From Leucosporidium creatinivorum (taxonomy: Eukaryota; Basidiomycota; Microbotryomycetes; Leucosporidiales; Leucosporidiaceae): a DNA stretch of 25,959 nt. The stretch is from assembly GCA_001600635.1 (NCBI GenBank), contig BCKL01000037.1, positions 1-25,959 on the forward strand, given 5' to 3'. Every line of letters begins with the position of its first letter. Position 1 is the first letter of the stretch. The notes under the pieces were generated by a model. It saw nothing but the letters and a program-made list of their open reading frames with translations. It was not told where the DNA came from and ran no database searches. Below, one piece after another: positions 11,283-21,393 of the stretch. The position numbers and the translations under genes were made by a program.

Positions 11283-12782
11283 ATGGCCGCCTACCCACGA
11301 GTAGGAGACAGCTTCAATACGCTAACAGACTTCAAGCTAGCCCTCCATCGTGCAGCTTGTACGTCGGCCAGAGCTCATCCCTTCTTCTCGCGTCTCGCTC
11401 GTTCGCTAACTTTCTCGCTCTTAACAGTGCCAGATGGAGTGCGCATGGTCGTCAAGCGGGCAGAGCTACATCATTCAGAACTCGTCTGCAATGGCGAGGA
11501 ATCCTTCGGCTGCACCATGCGCTTCACGGCGGATCTCATCGACAAGCGCTGGGTCGTTCGGCAGGCGTGCTTGGAGCACACGCACGCGTTCACGCCAATC
11601 TCCAAACTAACAGCAGCAGAAAGCTCTGCTGCTGCCATCAAGAAACTCGAGGCGGAGCAGGATCAGCGCAGGCGCGGCCCATCTTGCGAGGAGTCCGAGC
11701 ATTCGGCCGATACCGAGTCGCTAAGCGATAGCAGCTCTGTGGAGGGCAGTCCCCCGCCGGTATCACGTCAAGCGAGGCCACCGCCGAAGCTCAAACCCTT
11801 CCCGGTCGTTGGGGATGTCGCAGATGAGATCGCCGAGCTCATCGCCGAAAGAGTGAGTTCTGCTGTCTACTTCGGCAGATGACCGCGGGTGATTCGCTTT
11901 CAGAGCAGGTGTACTCACTCCTCATCACATCTGCAGCGCGGCATTATCCCTATTCCACCCGCCAGCATGTCCTTTCCCACATCGCGCGACCTTCTCATCT
12001 ACCTTCATACTGCCGCTCAGCAGCACGACTTCAAGCTCTGCCTCTACCGAGCTACACCTAGCAGCACTCAGGCCAGCTTGTACTGTTCTCTGGGCCACTC
12101 GCAGAGTCGACATCGCCCGCTATGCCAGGCTCGCTATCACATCGCCGAGGACGATGACGGCCGCTGGAGGAGGGTCGAGGATACGTTTACGAGGCATACG
12201 CACGTCGTTCTGGATGACGCAGGAAAGCCCATACCCGCTGAGAAGGAAGCATCGCCGGAAGAGGAGGAGCCGAGTGCTTCAGCCGAGCCGACTCGGAGCA
12301 AAAAGCGACCTCGGGTCTCGGAGCCTAGACCTCCCACTCCTTCCCTCCCCGCCTTCTACTCTCTCCCTCCCTCCGCTTCAACACCCAACCTTGCCTCCCT
12401 CAGCCGACAAAACCCAAGCCAGCCACCCCCCTCGGCCTCTCCTCGTCCCTCTCCTTCCCTCACCTCTGCCCCTGCCCCGCCTGCCCCTACACCACCACCT
12501 CCTCCCCCTCGGTTGATAGTCGCCGTCCCAACACCTACAGTGCGCAACACTGCCTACCTAGCCACCCTCACGACCTTCCTCACCTCCCTCAGCCCCCGCA
12601 TCTCCTCGCTAGCCTCCCCTCTCCTCCGAGAAGGTGGCATCGACTCACTCGAAAGGGTCGTCGTCTTCTTGAGCTTGAGTGATCGGGCGATGGATTTGTT
12701 CTTGAGGGAGCTGGAGGGGGTGGGGCTGATGGAGAGGCATTTGTTGAAGAAGGAGGTGAGCAGGGCGTGGGGCGGGGCCTGA
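11283..12782 (+). CDS. Zinc-module gene C: tandem FAR1/WRKY-GCM1-like protein
   Basis: Three exons (11283-11358, 11428-11852, 11937-12782) close in phase to 448 residues. Module 1 (about 1-85) has the GDSFNTLTDFKLALHRAA helix, then C-x7-C-x21-HTH. A helix VADEIAELIAER ends exon 2. Module 2 (about 180-250) starts FPTSRDLLIYL, with C-x12-C-x23-HTH. SKKRPRVS is a likely nuclear signal. A Pro/Ser-rich linker leads to the C-terminal helical domain (about 355-440) with TFLTSLSPRI, SLERVVVFLSLSD and ERHLLKKE. Identical exon architecture to gene B marks a tandem duplication, but the linkers have diverged strongly while Zn ligands and helices are kept, which suggests selection on both modules. Predicted to be a nuclear DNA-binding protein by family logic. 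No enzymatic motif is visible. Confidence 0.85.
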
Positions 12783-13186
12783 AGAGCGGGAGGGAGAGCG
12801 GTAGGGAGCGGTGCGATGGCTATGGCGATGCCTAGGGTGAGCACAGGTGGTGTGGGATTGGCTGGGGTGTGCGAGGAGATCTGTATCGAGGAGGGGGAGT
12901 TGAAGCCGGAGGTGTAGACCACCGCCGAGGTCGAGGAGTTTCTGCGCTGGCTGCAGGAGGGTGATGCATGGTCTGTGTAGCTATTTAGTCATGTTGTGCT
13001 TTCATTCATCGACCATCCACAAGGAAGGGCAGCACGCGAGAACGGCCACAAGTTCGAGCGAGCAGGCTTCCCCTGCCTTCCTTCGGCGCTCGCCCTTCCG
13101 GTCTCCCTCGACTGTACCTCGCGAAGAGCTCGCGTCTAGCTTTGACTTGGTCTTTCGCTTCCATCTCGCCTCACTACAGCACCAGC
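12783..13186. other. Intergenic region between gene C and the small membrane protein gene
   Basis: This 404 bp stretch starts with GC-rich sequence after the gene C stop, then an AT-richer segment near 12970-13010 that probably serves termination. It ends with a pyrimidine-rich leader and a CTACAGC motif about 10 bases before the next start codon. No gene is supported. Confidence 0.5.
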
Positions 13187-13607
13187 ATGATCCCTCGTTC
13201 CCTGCCTTACGGTGAGCTCTCTGTTCTGCTCTCCCTGCTCGGCGCTCGCTCACTCTCCCTTGCTTCTCCTCGCCGCGGCCCACCAGTCAACTTCTTCCTC
13301 GCCACTTCCTCGCTCACCTTCCAGCTCACCGTGCTGTACCCATGGCATATCACTCTCGATGAGGGCTTCACAGCGTGAGCCACAGCTCTTTCCTTCACCT
13401 TGCCTTCGCCGAGCTCTCGCTGATCAGACTTGTTGAACGAGCAGCTTGAAGGCAGAGTCGAGTCGACGGATGGAGGAAAGCTTTAAGCTACACCAGAGAC
13501 GGCTAGAGCGGATCGAAGACCACTTGGAGAGGGCTGTAGGCTCACTCACGCTGCGAGGAGATGAGCCAAGCCGAAGCGAGCAGCGGAGGTCGGCGAGGGT
13601 CGTCTAA
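13187..13607 (+). CDS. Small single-pass membrane protein, unrecognised
   Basis: Three exons (13187-13211, 13287-13374, 13445-13607) with standard donors and acceptors close in phase to 91 residues. After MIPRSLPY comes a hydrophobic segment (about 9-29, VNFFLATSSLTFQL then TVLYPW), likely one membrane helix. A charged region rich in R, E, L and K (about 40-70, RRMEESFKLHQRRLERIEDHLERA) follows and looks like a coiled coil. There is no cleavable signal peptide pattern. Small fungal proteins with a short basic N-terminus, one helix and a coiled coil are often in the inner mitochondrial membrane, but that is inference only. I do not recognise the family. The gene would be missed by simple ORF calling because no exon exceeds 165 bp. 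Confidence 0.72.
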
Positions 13608-13884
13608 GCTGCCGGATATGACCCTAGCTAGTACCTCAATGTATGAAGATCCTTATCAGCCACCTTGTTGCCACTGTCAGCCAGCTCGGCGAAGCGCCCG
13701 GCACTTCGCAGGCCAGCTTCGGTCGAAGATTGTAGCTCGTCAGAGCGGCCGATAATCCGAATCAAGCCTTATGTAGCCGCGCTTTTCCTTAGTACGACTA
13801 ACTCGCCTGGCTTCTGCCCCGCCTCTCCGCTACATCCCCTCCCAGCAGCTCCTCCGCCTCTCTCCCTCCGCTCATTCGCTCTTG

Positions 13885-14470
13885 ATGCTCCCTCTTCGCT
13901 CCTTGCTTCGACCGACCACTGCAGCAGCTCGCATTTCTACTCCAACTCGTCAACTCACTGCTTCTACTGTCAAGATGAGCGCCCCTGGACCGCTGGAGAC
14001 GACCATTCATGAGAAGGTGCGTTTGAGGGCGATTCTGCTGGTCTGTAGGACATTGGGAGAGCAGCTGTAGCACAGGAGGGGATGTATGCTCCAGAAGGTT
14101 GTCCGTGCTGACCCGCTGCTCTCCTACAGATGACCGCCGCGTTCAACCCCGTCCACCTCTCCATTTCCAACGACTCGGCAGCGCACAGGCATCATGCTCC
14201 CATGCGAGCACAAGGAGGAGGTAACGGCGAGACGCACTTCACCGTCCAGCTCGTCTCGGAGAAGTTTGAAGGCCTGGTGAGTAGCTTGCAGCTCGGCGAG
14301 GAGGAAGGGAGCCGTTCGCTGATCTTATTGCTGGTACTTGTGAGCAGAGGGCTATCGCTCGGCATCGGTTGGTCAATGATGCGCTAAAGCAGGAGTTTGC
14401 GGACGGGTTGCATGCTCTTGTCATCAAGGCCAAGTCGCCGAAGGAGTGGGAGGCGACCGAGGACAAATGA
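13885..14470 (+). CDS. BolA-family protein, probably mitochondrial
   Basis: Three exons (13885-14016, 14130-14276, 14348-14470) close in phase to 133 residues. Residues 1-30 are rich in R, L, S, T and A without acidic residues, a typical mitochondrial presequence. The BolA fold follows, with a SISNDSAAHRHH segment, the beta strand ETHFTVQLVSEKFEG, the helix motif RAIARHRLVNDAL and the C-terminal HALVIKAKSP. The invariant His lies in the GLHAL motif. BolA1-type proteins work with monothiol glutaredoxin (Grx5) in handing iron-sulphur clusters to mitochondrial targets. Fungal Bol1 and Bol3 are the alternatives. A second ATG at codon 31 (13975) would give a form without the presequence, possibly cytosolic. 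It is convergent with the hydrolase gene, only 95 bp away. Confidence 0.92.
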
Positions 14471-14565
14471 GTGTCGAAGAGAAGGGAATACTGCATTGAG
14501 ATTCTGTACATCTACTGCTAAAACTACAGCTGAATAGAGAGGCGTGCTAGGGAGAGACGAGAAGG

Positions 14566-15992
14566 CTACAGCTTGCCGCCGCGCCGAGTAGGGAGCAACG
14601 CCGAGAGCTCCGAGTCGTCCAATCCCTTCGGGGCGTCGAGGAAACGGTTCAAGACGTGTGCCCAGTAGGAAGGTGTGTAGTAGTCGTACCACCTGTGAAG
14701 CGGGAGGGCGTCAGCGAGCTTGTCGGCGGCGAGGACGGAGGAAGAGCCCACATGTGGCCGATTCCCTCGAACGACATGAGCTTGGCATGCTTGATGCCGC
14801 GTTGGATGTACTTTGCTTCGGTGTAGTAGACGGAGCCTGTGCAGAGGAAGGTGAGCGAGTAGTTGGAGAAGAGTGAAGAGCGACTCACGATCTAGAGTGC
14901 CGTGCAGCATGAGGACGGGAAGGGTGGAGGGGATGGTGTGAAGGACCTTGCGGACGTCGTAGCCTGCGATCTGTGACGAATGCTTAGCGACTGCAGATTG
15001 GGACGAGCCGAGACTACGTACCACCGAAACTTGTTGTGCTGTAGCGACGAAGGGCCAAGTCAGCAAGAGTCCAGCGCCGAGCTGAAACCCAGCGACTCAC
15101 CGACCGCCCGTGCTGGTCGACGAGTATGCACCGACTCGAGTACCCTCCGGTCCAACACATCCTTGTTCTTCCTATCAGCGAGGAAAGCAGGATCATACCC
15201 CACATGGATGAAAGGCGTCACGAGCTTGATCTTCTCCTCCAGCGTCTGGGGCGCTGCCGAGGCCGAGGGGATCGCCTGTAGTAGATCCGAGTGCGCTGGT
15301 TTGGCGGAGGTGGCGGCGAGGACTGCGTGCCGGATGACGAAGGGTAGTCGAGGGGAGACCAGCACTTGTTGGGCGATCATTCCTCCTGCTCGGCGAGGAG
15401 GGGGTTAGCTTTCGCCTCGAAGCAAGGTGGGAGGGCAAGGACTGACCCATCGAGAATCCCAGTAGATCAATCTCTTTCCATCCGACGTGCTGTTCACCGT
15501 CAAAAGAGATCAGCCGCCCGCTCAAGATCCAGCCTCGAGATTCCTCGGTCGCCGAATCGCCTCACCTTGACCAACTCGACTACATCATTCGCAAGGTCAT
15601 GGGAGGTGTAAGACTCCTTCTCCTTGTCCTTAGGGATGATAGAAGCGCCGATACCTCGGTGGTCAAAGATGAGCACTGTTCGATGAGCCGTCGCCGGGTC
15701 AGCTGGCGTTTCGCGCGGAGCTGAAGAGAGAGGGCGAGCGCACCTGGTCTACTAAGAGCTAGCTCCTCGGCGAGCGGTAACCAGTCTACTAATCCTACAG
15801 CACTCAATCTGTAGCACGCCCCGTCAGCTGAGCTGCACGTCAAAGGAGCAGCTCTCGCACTCACCCATGGACGAGCACGAGCGGTGTAGCCTTCCTCTCT
15901 GCTCCCAACACTTTGTAGGCGAATGTCCCAGCTCCATCAGGTCGACTCCAGAGTGAGAAAGCGAATGGCGGGTACTTGGGTGCAGGAGACAT
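14566..15992 (-). CDS. Alpha/beta hydrolase fold protein
   Basis: Nine minus-strand exons (15992-15865, 15808-15744, 15675-15566, 15489-15447, 15385-15101, 15038-15022, 14970-14889, 14836-14752, 14692-14566) close in phase to 313 residues. Landmarks of the family are present in order: the HG oxyanion motif (LVLVHGLSAVG, about 38-48), the DHRGIGAS turn, the nucleophile elbow GFSMGG with S114, the acid D243 in LHGTLD, and H271 in GIGHM. This is a complete Ser-Asp-His triad. The N-terminus SPAPKYPPFAF lacks a signal peptide, so it is probably cytosolic. The substrate cannot be read from the sequence. An esterase, epoxide hydrolase-like or lipase-like role is possible. One exon is only 17 bp long. 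The order in the window is convergent to BolA and tandem with ILV2. Confidence 0.88.
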
Positions 15993-16376
15993 AGTGAAGT
16001 CGGAACGAGAGCGGAGGAAGCCAAGCTCGAAGCGCTCAGAAACGAGAAGTCGATCTCTCGGCTGAGAAGTGCTGCCTTGCCGGACCGAGGCGTCGAAGGC
16101 TCGCTTTCGCTGTAAGCGCTCGCTATGCAGCTAGACGAGGACTGATTGGATAAACTCGACGCCTCCCGACGTCGTTTTCGGGGGTTGGATGTTGCACAAT
16201 GGGAGGAGGAGGAGAAGCGAGAGCTACGAGTCCGAGAGGGGACAGAAAGAAAGAGGCAACGATACGGAAGAAGCCAAGAGAAGGAAGAGGATAGGGTAAT
16301 AACACAGAAGGCGAGTCACGGGTGGAAGAGACGTGGGTGGTGATGATGGATACGAGAGCCGAGGGAGGAGAGATGC
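15993..16376. other. Intergenic region, ILV2 3' end to hydrolase promoter
   Basis: This 384 bp stretch separates two minus-strand genes, so it holds the end of the ILV2 transcript and the promoter of the hydrolase. The purine-rich plus strand (16195-16290) means a pyrimidine-rich minus strand, as seen in promoters and leaders here. No gene is supported. Confidence 0.5.
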
Positions 16377-19300
16377 TTAGAGCGCCTCGACGGGTTTCTG
16401 CACGACGAGGAGAGGGTTAGCGGTGAGGAGCGAGGTCGGAGAGCATACAGAAAGAACATACCAGCGAAGGGTGGAGGAGGACCTGGTGCAGCGCCTTTCC
16501 AGCAGCGACCTGTTCGTATTCGGCCCTCGATCAGCTCGGCACTCTCTTCCCTTCTTCCTCCTCAGCTCCTCAAGTACTCACCATAGGGTACACATGCTCA
16601 TTCTTGACGCAACGGGCATCAAACAAGACGGGCTTGTTGTTATCGTACTCCATAAACTCCTTCATCTTGGCGGGTAGGTCGGCAATGTTGTCGCAGCGGA
16701 TGGCGTGCACGCGCATCGATTGGGCCAGCGCCACAAAGTCGGGGTTGGTCATCTCGGTGTGCGAGTAGCGCTTCTCGTAGAAGAGGTCTGTTGTTTGACG
16801 AATGAGGGGGGAGAGGAGGGAGGGTGTGGGGAGAGGGAAGAAGAGTCAGCTCGGCGCTCGCTCGCTCGGCTCGACTCGGAATCGGAATCGGAACGCGAGA
16901 GAAGAACTGACCCTGCCACTGGAGGACCATACCCTGGAACTCGTTGTTGAGGATGAGGACCTTGACTCCAATATCGTACTGGCTGGCCGTGGCGAGCTCC
17001 ATGGCCGTCATGGAGAAGGAGGCGTCTCCATCAATGTCAACGACAATCTTCTCGGGCGCAGCCACCTTGGCGCCGATGGCGGAGGGGAGTCCGAAGCCCA
17101 TGGTCTGTGGTGCGTGGTGGGAGATGGGAGGGAGAGGGAGAGGGAAGAGGAGGAGCGGGCGTCAGCGAGGGGTCGAGAAGAGACGCCGAGCGAGCGAAGA
17201 ACCGAAAACTCACGCCGAGTCCTCCTGACGAGACCCACGACCTCGGCTCGGTCCAGCGGTAATACTGGCACGCAAACATCTGGTGCTGTCCCACTCCCGT
17301 CGCCACAATGACCTTCTCCTTGCCATGCTGCTCGCTCCAATCATTCAACGCCTTGACGACCTCTTGCGGCTTCATCAACTCGCCCTTCTTACTCGGCTCA
17401 AAGTGGAACGGGTAGTCCTTCTTCCACTGTGCGATCTTGGCGAACCATTCCTCCCGAGCGGGGGGTTGCTCGGGAAGGAGAGGGAGGAGGGCGTTGAGCG
17501 ATTCGAGGACATCGCCCGTGATGGCCACGTTGGCGTTGATGACCTTGTTGACGTTCTTGGGTTGGATCTCGAAGTGGATGATGCCTCCGCGGCCTTCGAG
17601 GGCGGCGGCACGGGCGGCGGGGGCGAAGGCTGTACGAGGTAAAGAGCGACGAGGTCAGCGAGCGCCGAGATGACTGTGGGAAGGGCGAAAAGGAACCCAC
17701 TGTCCACCTTTCCAGTGACACGATCATCGAAACGAGCGCCGAGGGCGATGATGACATCGGCCGACTGCATCGCGAGGTTGGCATACGCCGAGCCGTGCAT
17801 GCCGAGCATGTGCAACGAGTGGGTCTCGTTGTTCTCGTTGAAGGCGCCGAGGCCCATCAAGGTCGTAGTCACGGGGATGTTACCCTGCTGGGAGAGACGA
17901 GCGAGCAATTCGGGTCCCTCGGGGGTGGAGAGCATGCCCTGTCCAGCGTAGATGACGGGCCGCTTGGCGTTGGCGATGAGTTTGGCGGCCTTGTTGAGCG
18001 CAGAGTCCGAGATCAAAGCGGCCTCGTGGCCCGCTTGCGAGGTGGCCGTATGGGTGCGATTCCGGGAAGGGAGGTTCGACTCGACGAGCTCGGGGTGGGT
18101 CCATTTGTAGGGGATCGCCTGGCGGAGGATCGAGGCGGTGACATCCTTGGGCAGGTCGACGAGGACGGGTCCAGGACGACCAGAGGTGGCAATCTTGAAG
18201 GCCTCGTTGATGCGACGGGGGAGCTCGGCAATGTCCTTGACCATGACGTTCCACTTTGTGCAGGGGCGCGAGATGCCGACCATATCGGCTTCCTGGAAGG
18301 CGTCGGAGCCGATGGCGGAAGTGGCGACCTGTCCACAGAAGACGACGAGGGGGGTTCCATCCGAGAGAGCGTCCTGCATGGGCGTCACGACGTTGGTGGC
18401 TCCCGGACCCGAAGTAACGAGGACGACTCCGGGCTTGCCGCTGACGCGAGCGTAACCCTCGGCCATGTGTCCCGCTCCCTGCTCATGGCGGGGCAGGACG
18501 AAATCGAAATGGGGCGAGTTGTAGATGGCATCAAAGACGGGGAGGATGGCGCCGCCGGGGTAGCCGAACACCTTGTCGACCTTGTGGCGGAGCATCATCT
18601 CGTGGAAGATTTGTCCTCCCGAGAGGCCGATAAAGTCCTTGTCGAGGTCATTGGGGGAATTTGGGCGGGCGAGAGGGGCGGCGGCGGGCGAGTTGGAGGG
18701 GGTAGGGACTTGCTGGAAGTTGGCGGCGGGTTGAGGGCGTCTGTTTGGCAGAGTAGCCGTCAGCGATTGTTCGAGGGTAAGTTTCAGTGTAGCTACTAGT
18801 GAATCAGTCGGAGAAGCCTCCGCTGCCTCCAACCAACAGCAGCAGCCCTCCCATCTCTGGACGAAAGCGCCGAGCTCGCTGTTGATGGTGGTAGGGCTCC
18901 CACCCTCGGCGCTGCTTCCCAGCAGGCGAGGACAGCGTTGTCGGCGCGAAGTACTAGACCACCCAGACTACACCCTTCCGTAGTCCAAATAGCTCCAATC
19001 CCTTGCTCTTGCCAGCGCTGGCCCCCGTCTCATAACTCGGATTTGACTCGTCGCCCATCATGCCGGCGAGCAGCTCCCGCGGTCGAACGCCACTCGATCC
19101 GAGCCGTCTCTCGCTCTGAGAGGGATACAGAGCTGTAGTCGACTAGTTCGAGTAGAGCATAGACCACCCCTCAGCCCTCTGACTGCCCTCCTAGTCCCCT
19201 ACAGCGCGAGGGAAGTTTTTTGTTGTTCTCGTGGAGGCGTAATCTCCCGCTGTGTTTCCCATCTCCGTCCAGCAGTCAGACAAGGGTACAGGGTACAGAG

Positions 19301-19470
19301 ACGACTTACACGGCAGCCTGAGCCTGAGCCTGAGTTGTACCAGTAGCAGTAGCCAGTCCTCGTCGCAGTGCTCCTACGGCAGAGAGAGCGGGCAGGCGAG
19401 AAGTGGAAGCGATGGACGATGCGGGGGAGATGGACGCCAGAGCTCTTCGTGACAGAGTGAAGCGGCTCAT
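16377..19470 (-). CDS. ILV2: Acetolactate synthase catalytic subunit, mitochondrial
   Basis: Seven minus-strand exons (19470-19310, 18740-17701, 17629-17214, 17104-16912, 16787-16582, 16509-16462, 16397-16377) close in phase to 694 residues. Residues 1-45 ([13 protein letters not shown]...) form a mitochondrial presequence. The ThDP-binding N-domain has [12 protein letters not shown] and the catalytic E140 in [16 protein letters not shown]. The C-domain has the Mg-ThDP motif DGDASF (D566) to NN at 592-593. This enzyme makes 2-acetolactate and 2-aceto-2-hydroxybutyrate, the first common step of valine, leucine and isoleucine synthesis, and needs FAD and the Ilv6 regulatory subunit. W602 in VLQW, a known sulfonylurea/imidazolinone contact, is the sensitive-type residue. 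The first intron is 569 bp. A perfect TGACTCA site lies about 156 bp upstream of the start. Confidence 0.95.
18741..19309 (-). other. Long first intron of ILV2
   Basis: The intron runs from a GTAAGT donor just after the presequence-coding exon to a CCAAACAG acceptor, with CGCTGACG as a likely branch. At 569 bp it is the longest intron in the gene (others 64-124 bp). It separates the targeting peptide from the enzyme core, so transcription starting inside it could give an untargeted enzyme, but no in-frame ATG is visible just upstream of exon 2. Confidence 0.8.
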
Positions 19471-19855
19471 CTTGAAGGGGCTGTAGTAGATTGTCGACTA
19501 GTACTGGCTTCTGTAAGGCTAGTACGATCCGACGACGGCGAGAAGAGCGAGAAGAGACGAGCTAAGGTGTGCGACAGAGAAAGAGAGGTGCGAGGCGACA
19601 GAGGCCAAGTCCTTCGACCCGCGACTGAGTCAAGTCCAGCGCCAAAGGGCGAGATCTTATGCAACAACAGTCGCCTGTTGCAGCAGAGTACATCGGTAGT
19701 AGTCTAACACTACATTCGCAAATCACCTACCCCGACTCTTCGCAATTTCGCAGCGCCGTCTCGCTATATCCCACTCATCGCCGAGCTCTCCCTCTCTCTC
19801 GCTCTTCGCTCTTCTCGGCGCAACCTCTTTGACATCTCTACAGCGACACCCCAAC
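19471..19855. promoter_or_regulatory. ILV2 promoter region and GIR2 3' flank
   Basis: This 385 bp stretch lies between two minus-strand genes. The part nearest 19470 is the ILV2 leader and promoter, including a Gcn4-type site (separate entry). The part nearest 19855 is the end of GIR2. Pyrimidine-rich plus-strand sequence and a CTACAGC motif occur near 19790-19845. No gene is supported. Confidence 0.55.
19626..19632 (-). promoter_or_regulatory. Gcn4/Cpc1-type site upstream of ILV2
   Basis: The minus strand reads TGACTCA, a perfect match to the bZIP Gcn4 consensus. It lies about 156 bp before the ILV2 start codon, in the correct region for general amino-acid control. Branched-chain synthesis genes are classic Gcn4 targets in yeasts and Cpc1 targets in filamentous fungi. 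A 7-bp match can occur by chance, so binding is inferred. Confidence 0.6.
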
Positions 19856-21393
19856 TTAATCATCATCGCTCAACTCACCCAACTTGAGTCCCTCCGCCCT
19901 CCTCCTCATCTCATCATCATCATCATCATCGCTGTCCAACCCCTCATTCCTCTCATACTGCGAAAGATCGACCTCTTCGGCGCCTTCCTCGTCGAACGCT
20001 GCGTCCGAGGTGATGAGTGCGCTGTTGGCAGAGGAGGAGGAGAAGAGGTCCCGGCCTGTTGAAGAATTTGCAAGGCAAGTAAGCGATAGGAGGAAGGGAA
20101 TGGGGAAAGGAAGGCGAGGGGAGGAGGTTCGGCGAGCGAAAGGTCAGCGCAGCCCCTTCTCCTTACACAAGCCCACGCTACCACACCCACACCCAACGAG
20201 AAACTGAAACCTGAAAAACATACCCGACTGCTTCCCCATCCACTTCCTCACCTCCTCCCTCTCCTTCGGTGGCAACCCTTTAACTCGCACTTCCTCCTCT
20301 TTGAGCCTGATCGCCTCCATCTCAGCTTCGAATTTGACCTTCCATGCCGCGAAAGAGGTGGGAGTGACTTTGGTGCCCGCGGTTTTTAGGGCTAGGGCCT
20401 GTTTGGCGTAGGGAGGGAGCTGAGTTAGTGGGGAGTTCGGCGGAGGCGAGAAGGCGAGTGAGGGAAGGCAAGGGAAGGGAAAGGGGAAGGGGAAGAGCCA
20501 GGACGGGATGACTCACCTCCTCCTCCCTCTGCGCCTTTTCATTCTCCTCCTTTGCAATCCTCGCTTTCCGTTCCCTCACCACCTCGGCGATGGAATCTCG
20601 TAGGTACGAGGTGAGGGTGTAGACCATGGCCTTTTGGAGGTCGAAGCGGGGTGTAGAGAGGGGTGGTAGGAGAGGGATTGATGGAGAGTTAGGTGATTGA
20701 GTGGAGGAGGGGCAAAGGGAGGTCGGCGAACAGGTCGGCGGAAGGCAGGAGCGAAGGAAGAGAGGGAAACGAGTCAGCTCCACGTCCTCGACCATACCCT
20801 GCTACGCACCACACACTCACCATCCCCAAACTATCCTCCCCCGCGGCCTTCAACCCATTCACCAACGTCTCGACCTCCTCCTCTTCTAACTCGCCCTCCA
20901 ACACCTCCAGTTCAATCAAGGGCAGTTCGTCCGGGTAGGTAGGGGTGTAGGTGATGGTGAGGTTGAGGGCGTCTGTGTGGCAGGGTAGGGATGTTAGTAG
21001 TCTGATGTGGCGCAGGAGAGAGAGCGAAACGGACATGGCTCGGAGGGGGATTGGACTTCGGGTTCCACGCGGATGGAGAGTTGATCTTCAGAGATGACTG
21101 TTTGTAGTAGATTAGGGGTTAGCTGTCTGCGCTGTGCTGTCCTGTATGATCTGGTACAGCTCGGCGCTGGAGCCAGCAGCTGGAGAAGCGCGTCCTTGCC
21201 CTGCCCCTAGCTAGCTCTTTCTAGCAGCTGTAAGACGATATCAAAGAGAGAGCTTACTATTCAATTCGTCGGGAAAGATGGATTCCAATACTTCCAATTC
21301 AGAGCGGCGTTCTTCGGCGTAGTCTGTAGTAGGGCAGGGGGACGAGGATCAGCTCAGAAAGCAGCGAGAGAGGCAAGAGAGCTCACCGGTCAT
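19856..21393 (-). CDS. GIR2: RWD-domain protein Gir2 (RWDD1/DFRP2 family)
   Basis: Seven minus-strand exons (21393-21387, 21323-21258, 21097-21035, 20972-20821, 20630-20517, 20419-20224, 20055-19856) close in phase to 265 residues. The RWD domain (about 1-105) starts with ERRSELEVLESIFPDEL and has the YPDELPLIELE motif. The helical part GMAMVYTLTSYLRDSIAEVV and a charged helix follow. The DFRP-like segment (about 155-200) has GTKVTPTSFAAWKVKFEAEM and KGLPPKEREEVRKWM. The C-terminus is acidic, ending in SDDD. This matches Gir2 and human RWDD1, which bind the Rbg2/DRG2 GTPase and Gcn1 and act around translating ribosomes. The first exon is only 7 bp. Two junctions are non-canonical in flavour (donor GTCCGT at 21034, acceptor CAAAAG at 20631). 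The protein stays in frame across both. Neighbouring ILV2 is controlled by the Gcn4 pathway, which Gir2 influences through Gcn1. Confidence 0.9.

Noticed and set aside
6820-12782. Zinc-module cluster as an intact MULE transposon
   Set aside because: There is no DDE transposase core and no terminal inverted repeats or target duplications that I can see. The genes are spliced like host genes.
17795-18799. 334-residue plus-strand frame opposite ILV2
   Set aside because: It is antisense to a highly conserved enzyme exon and reflects its codon bias. No independent motif.
18793-18832. Possible alternative start of ILV2 just before exon 2
   Set aside because: The frame is open, but the codon at the apparent start is TTG, not ATG. 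The spliced presequence exon at 19470 fits better.
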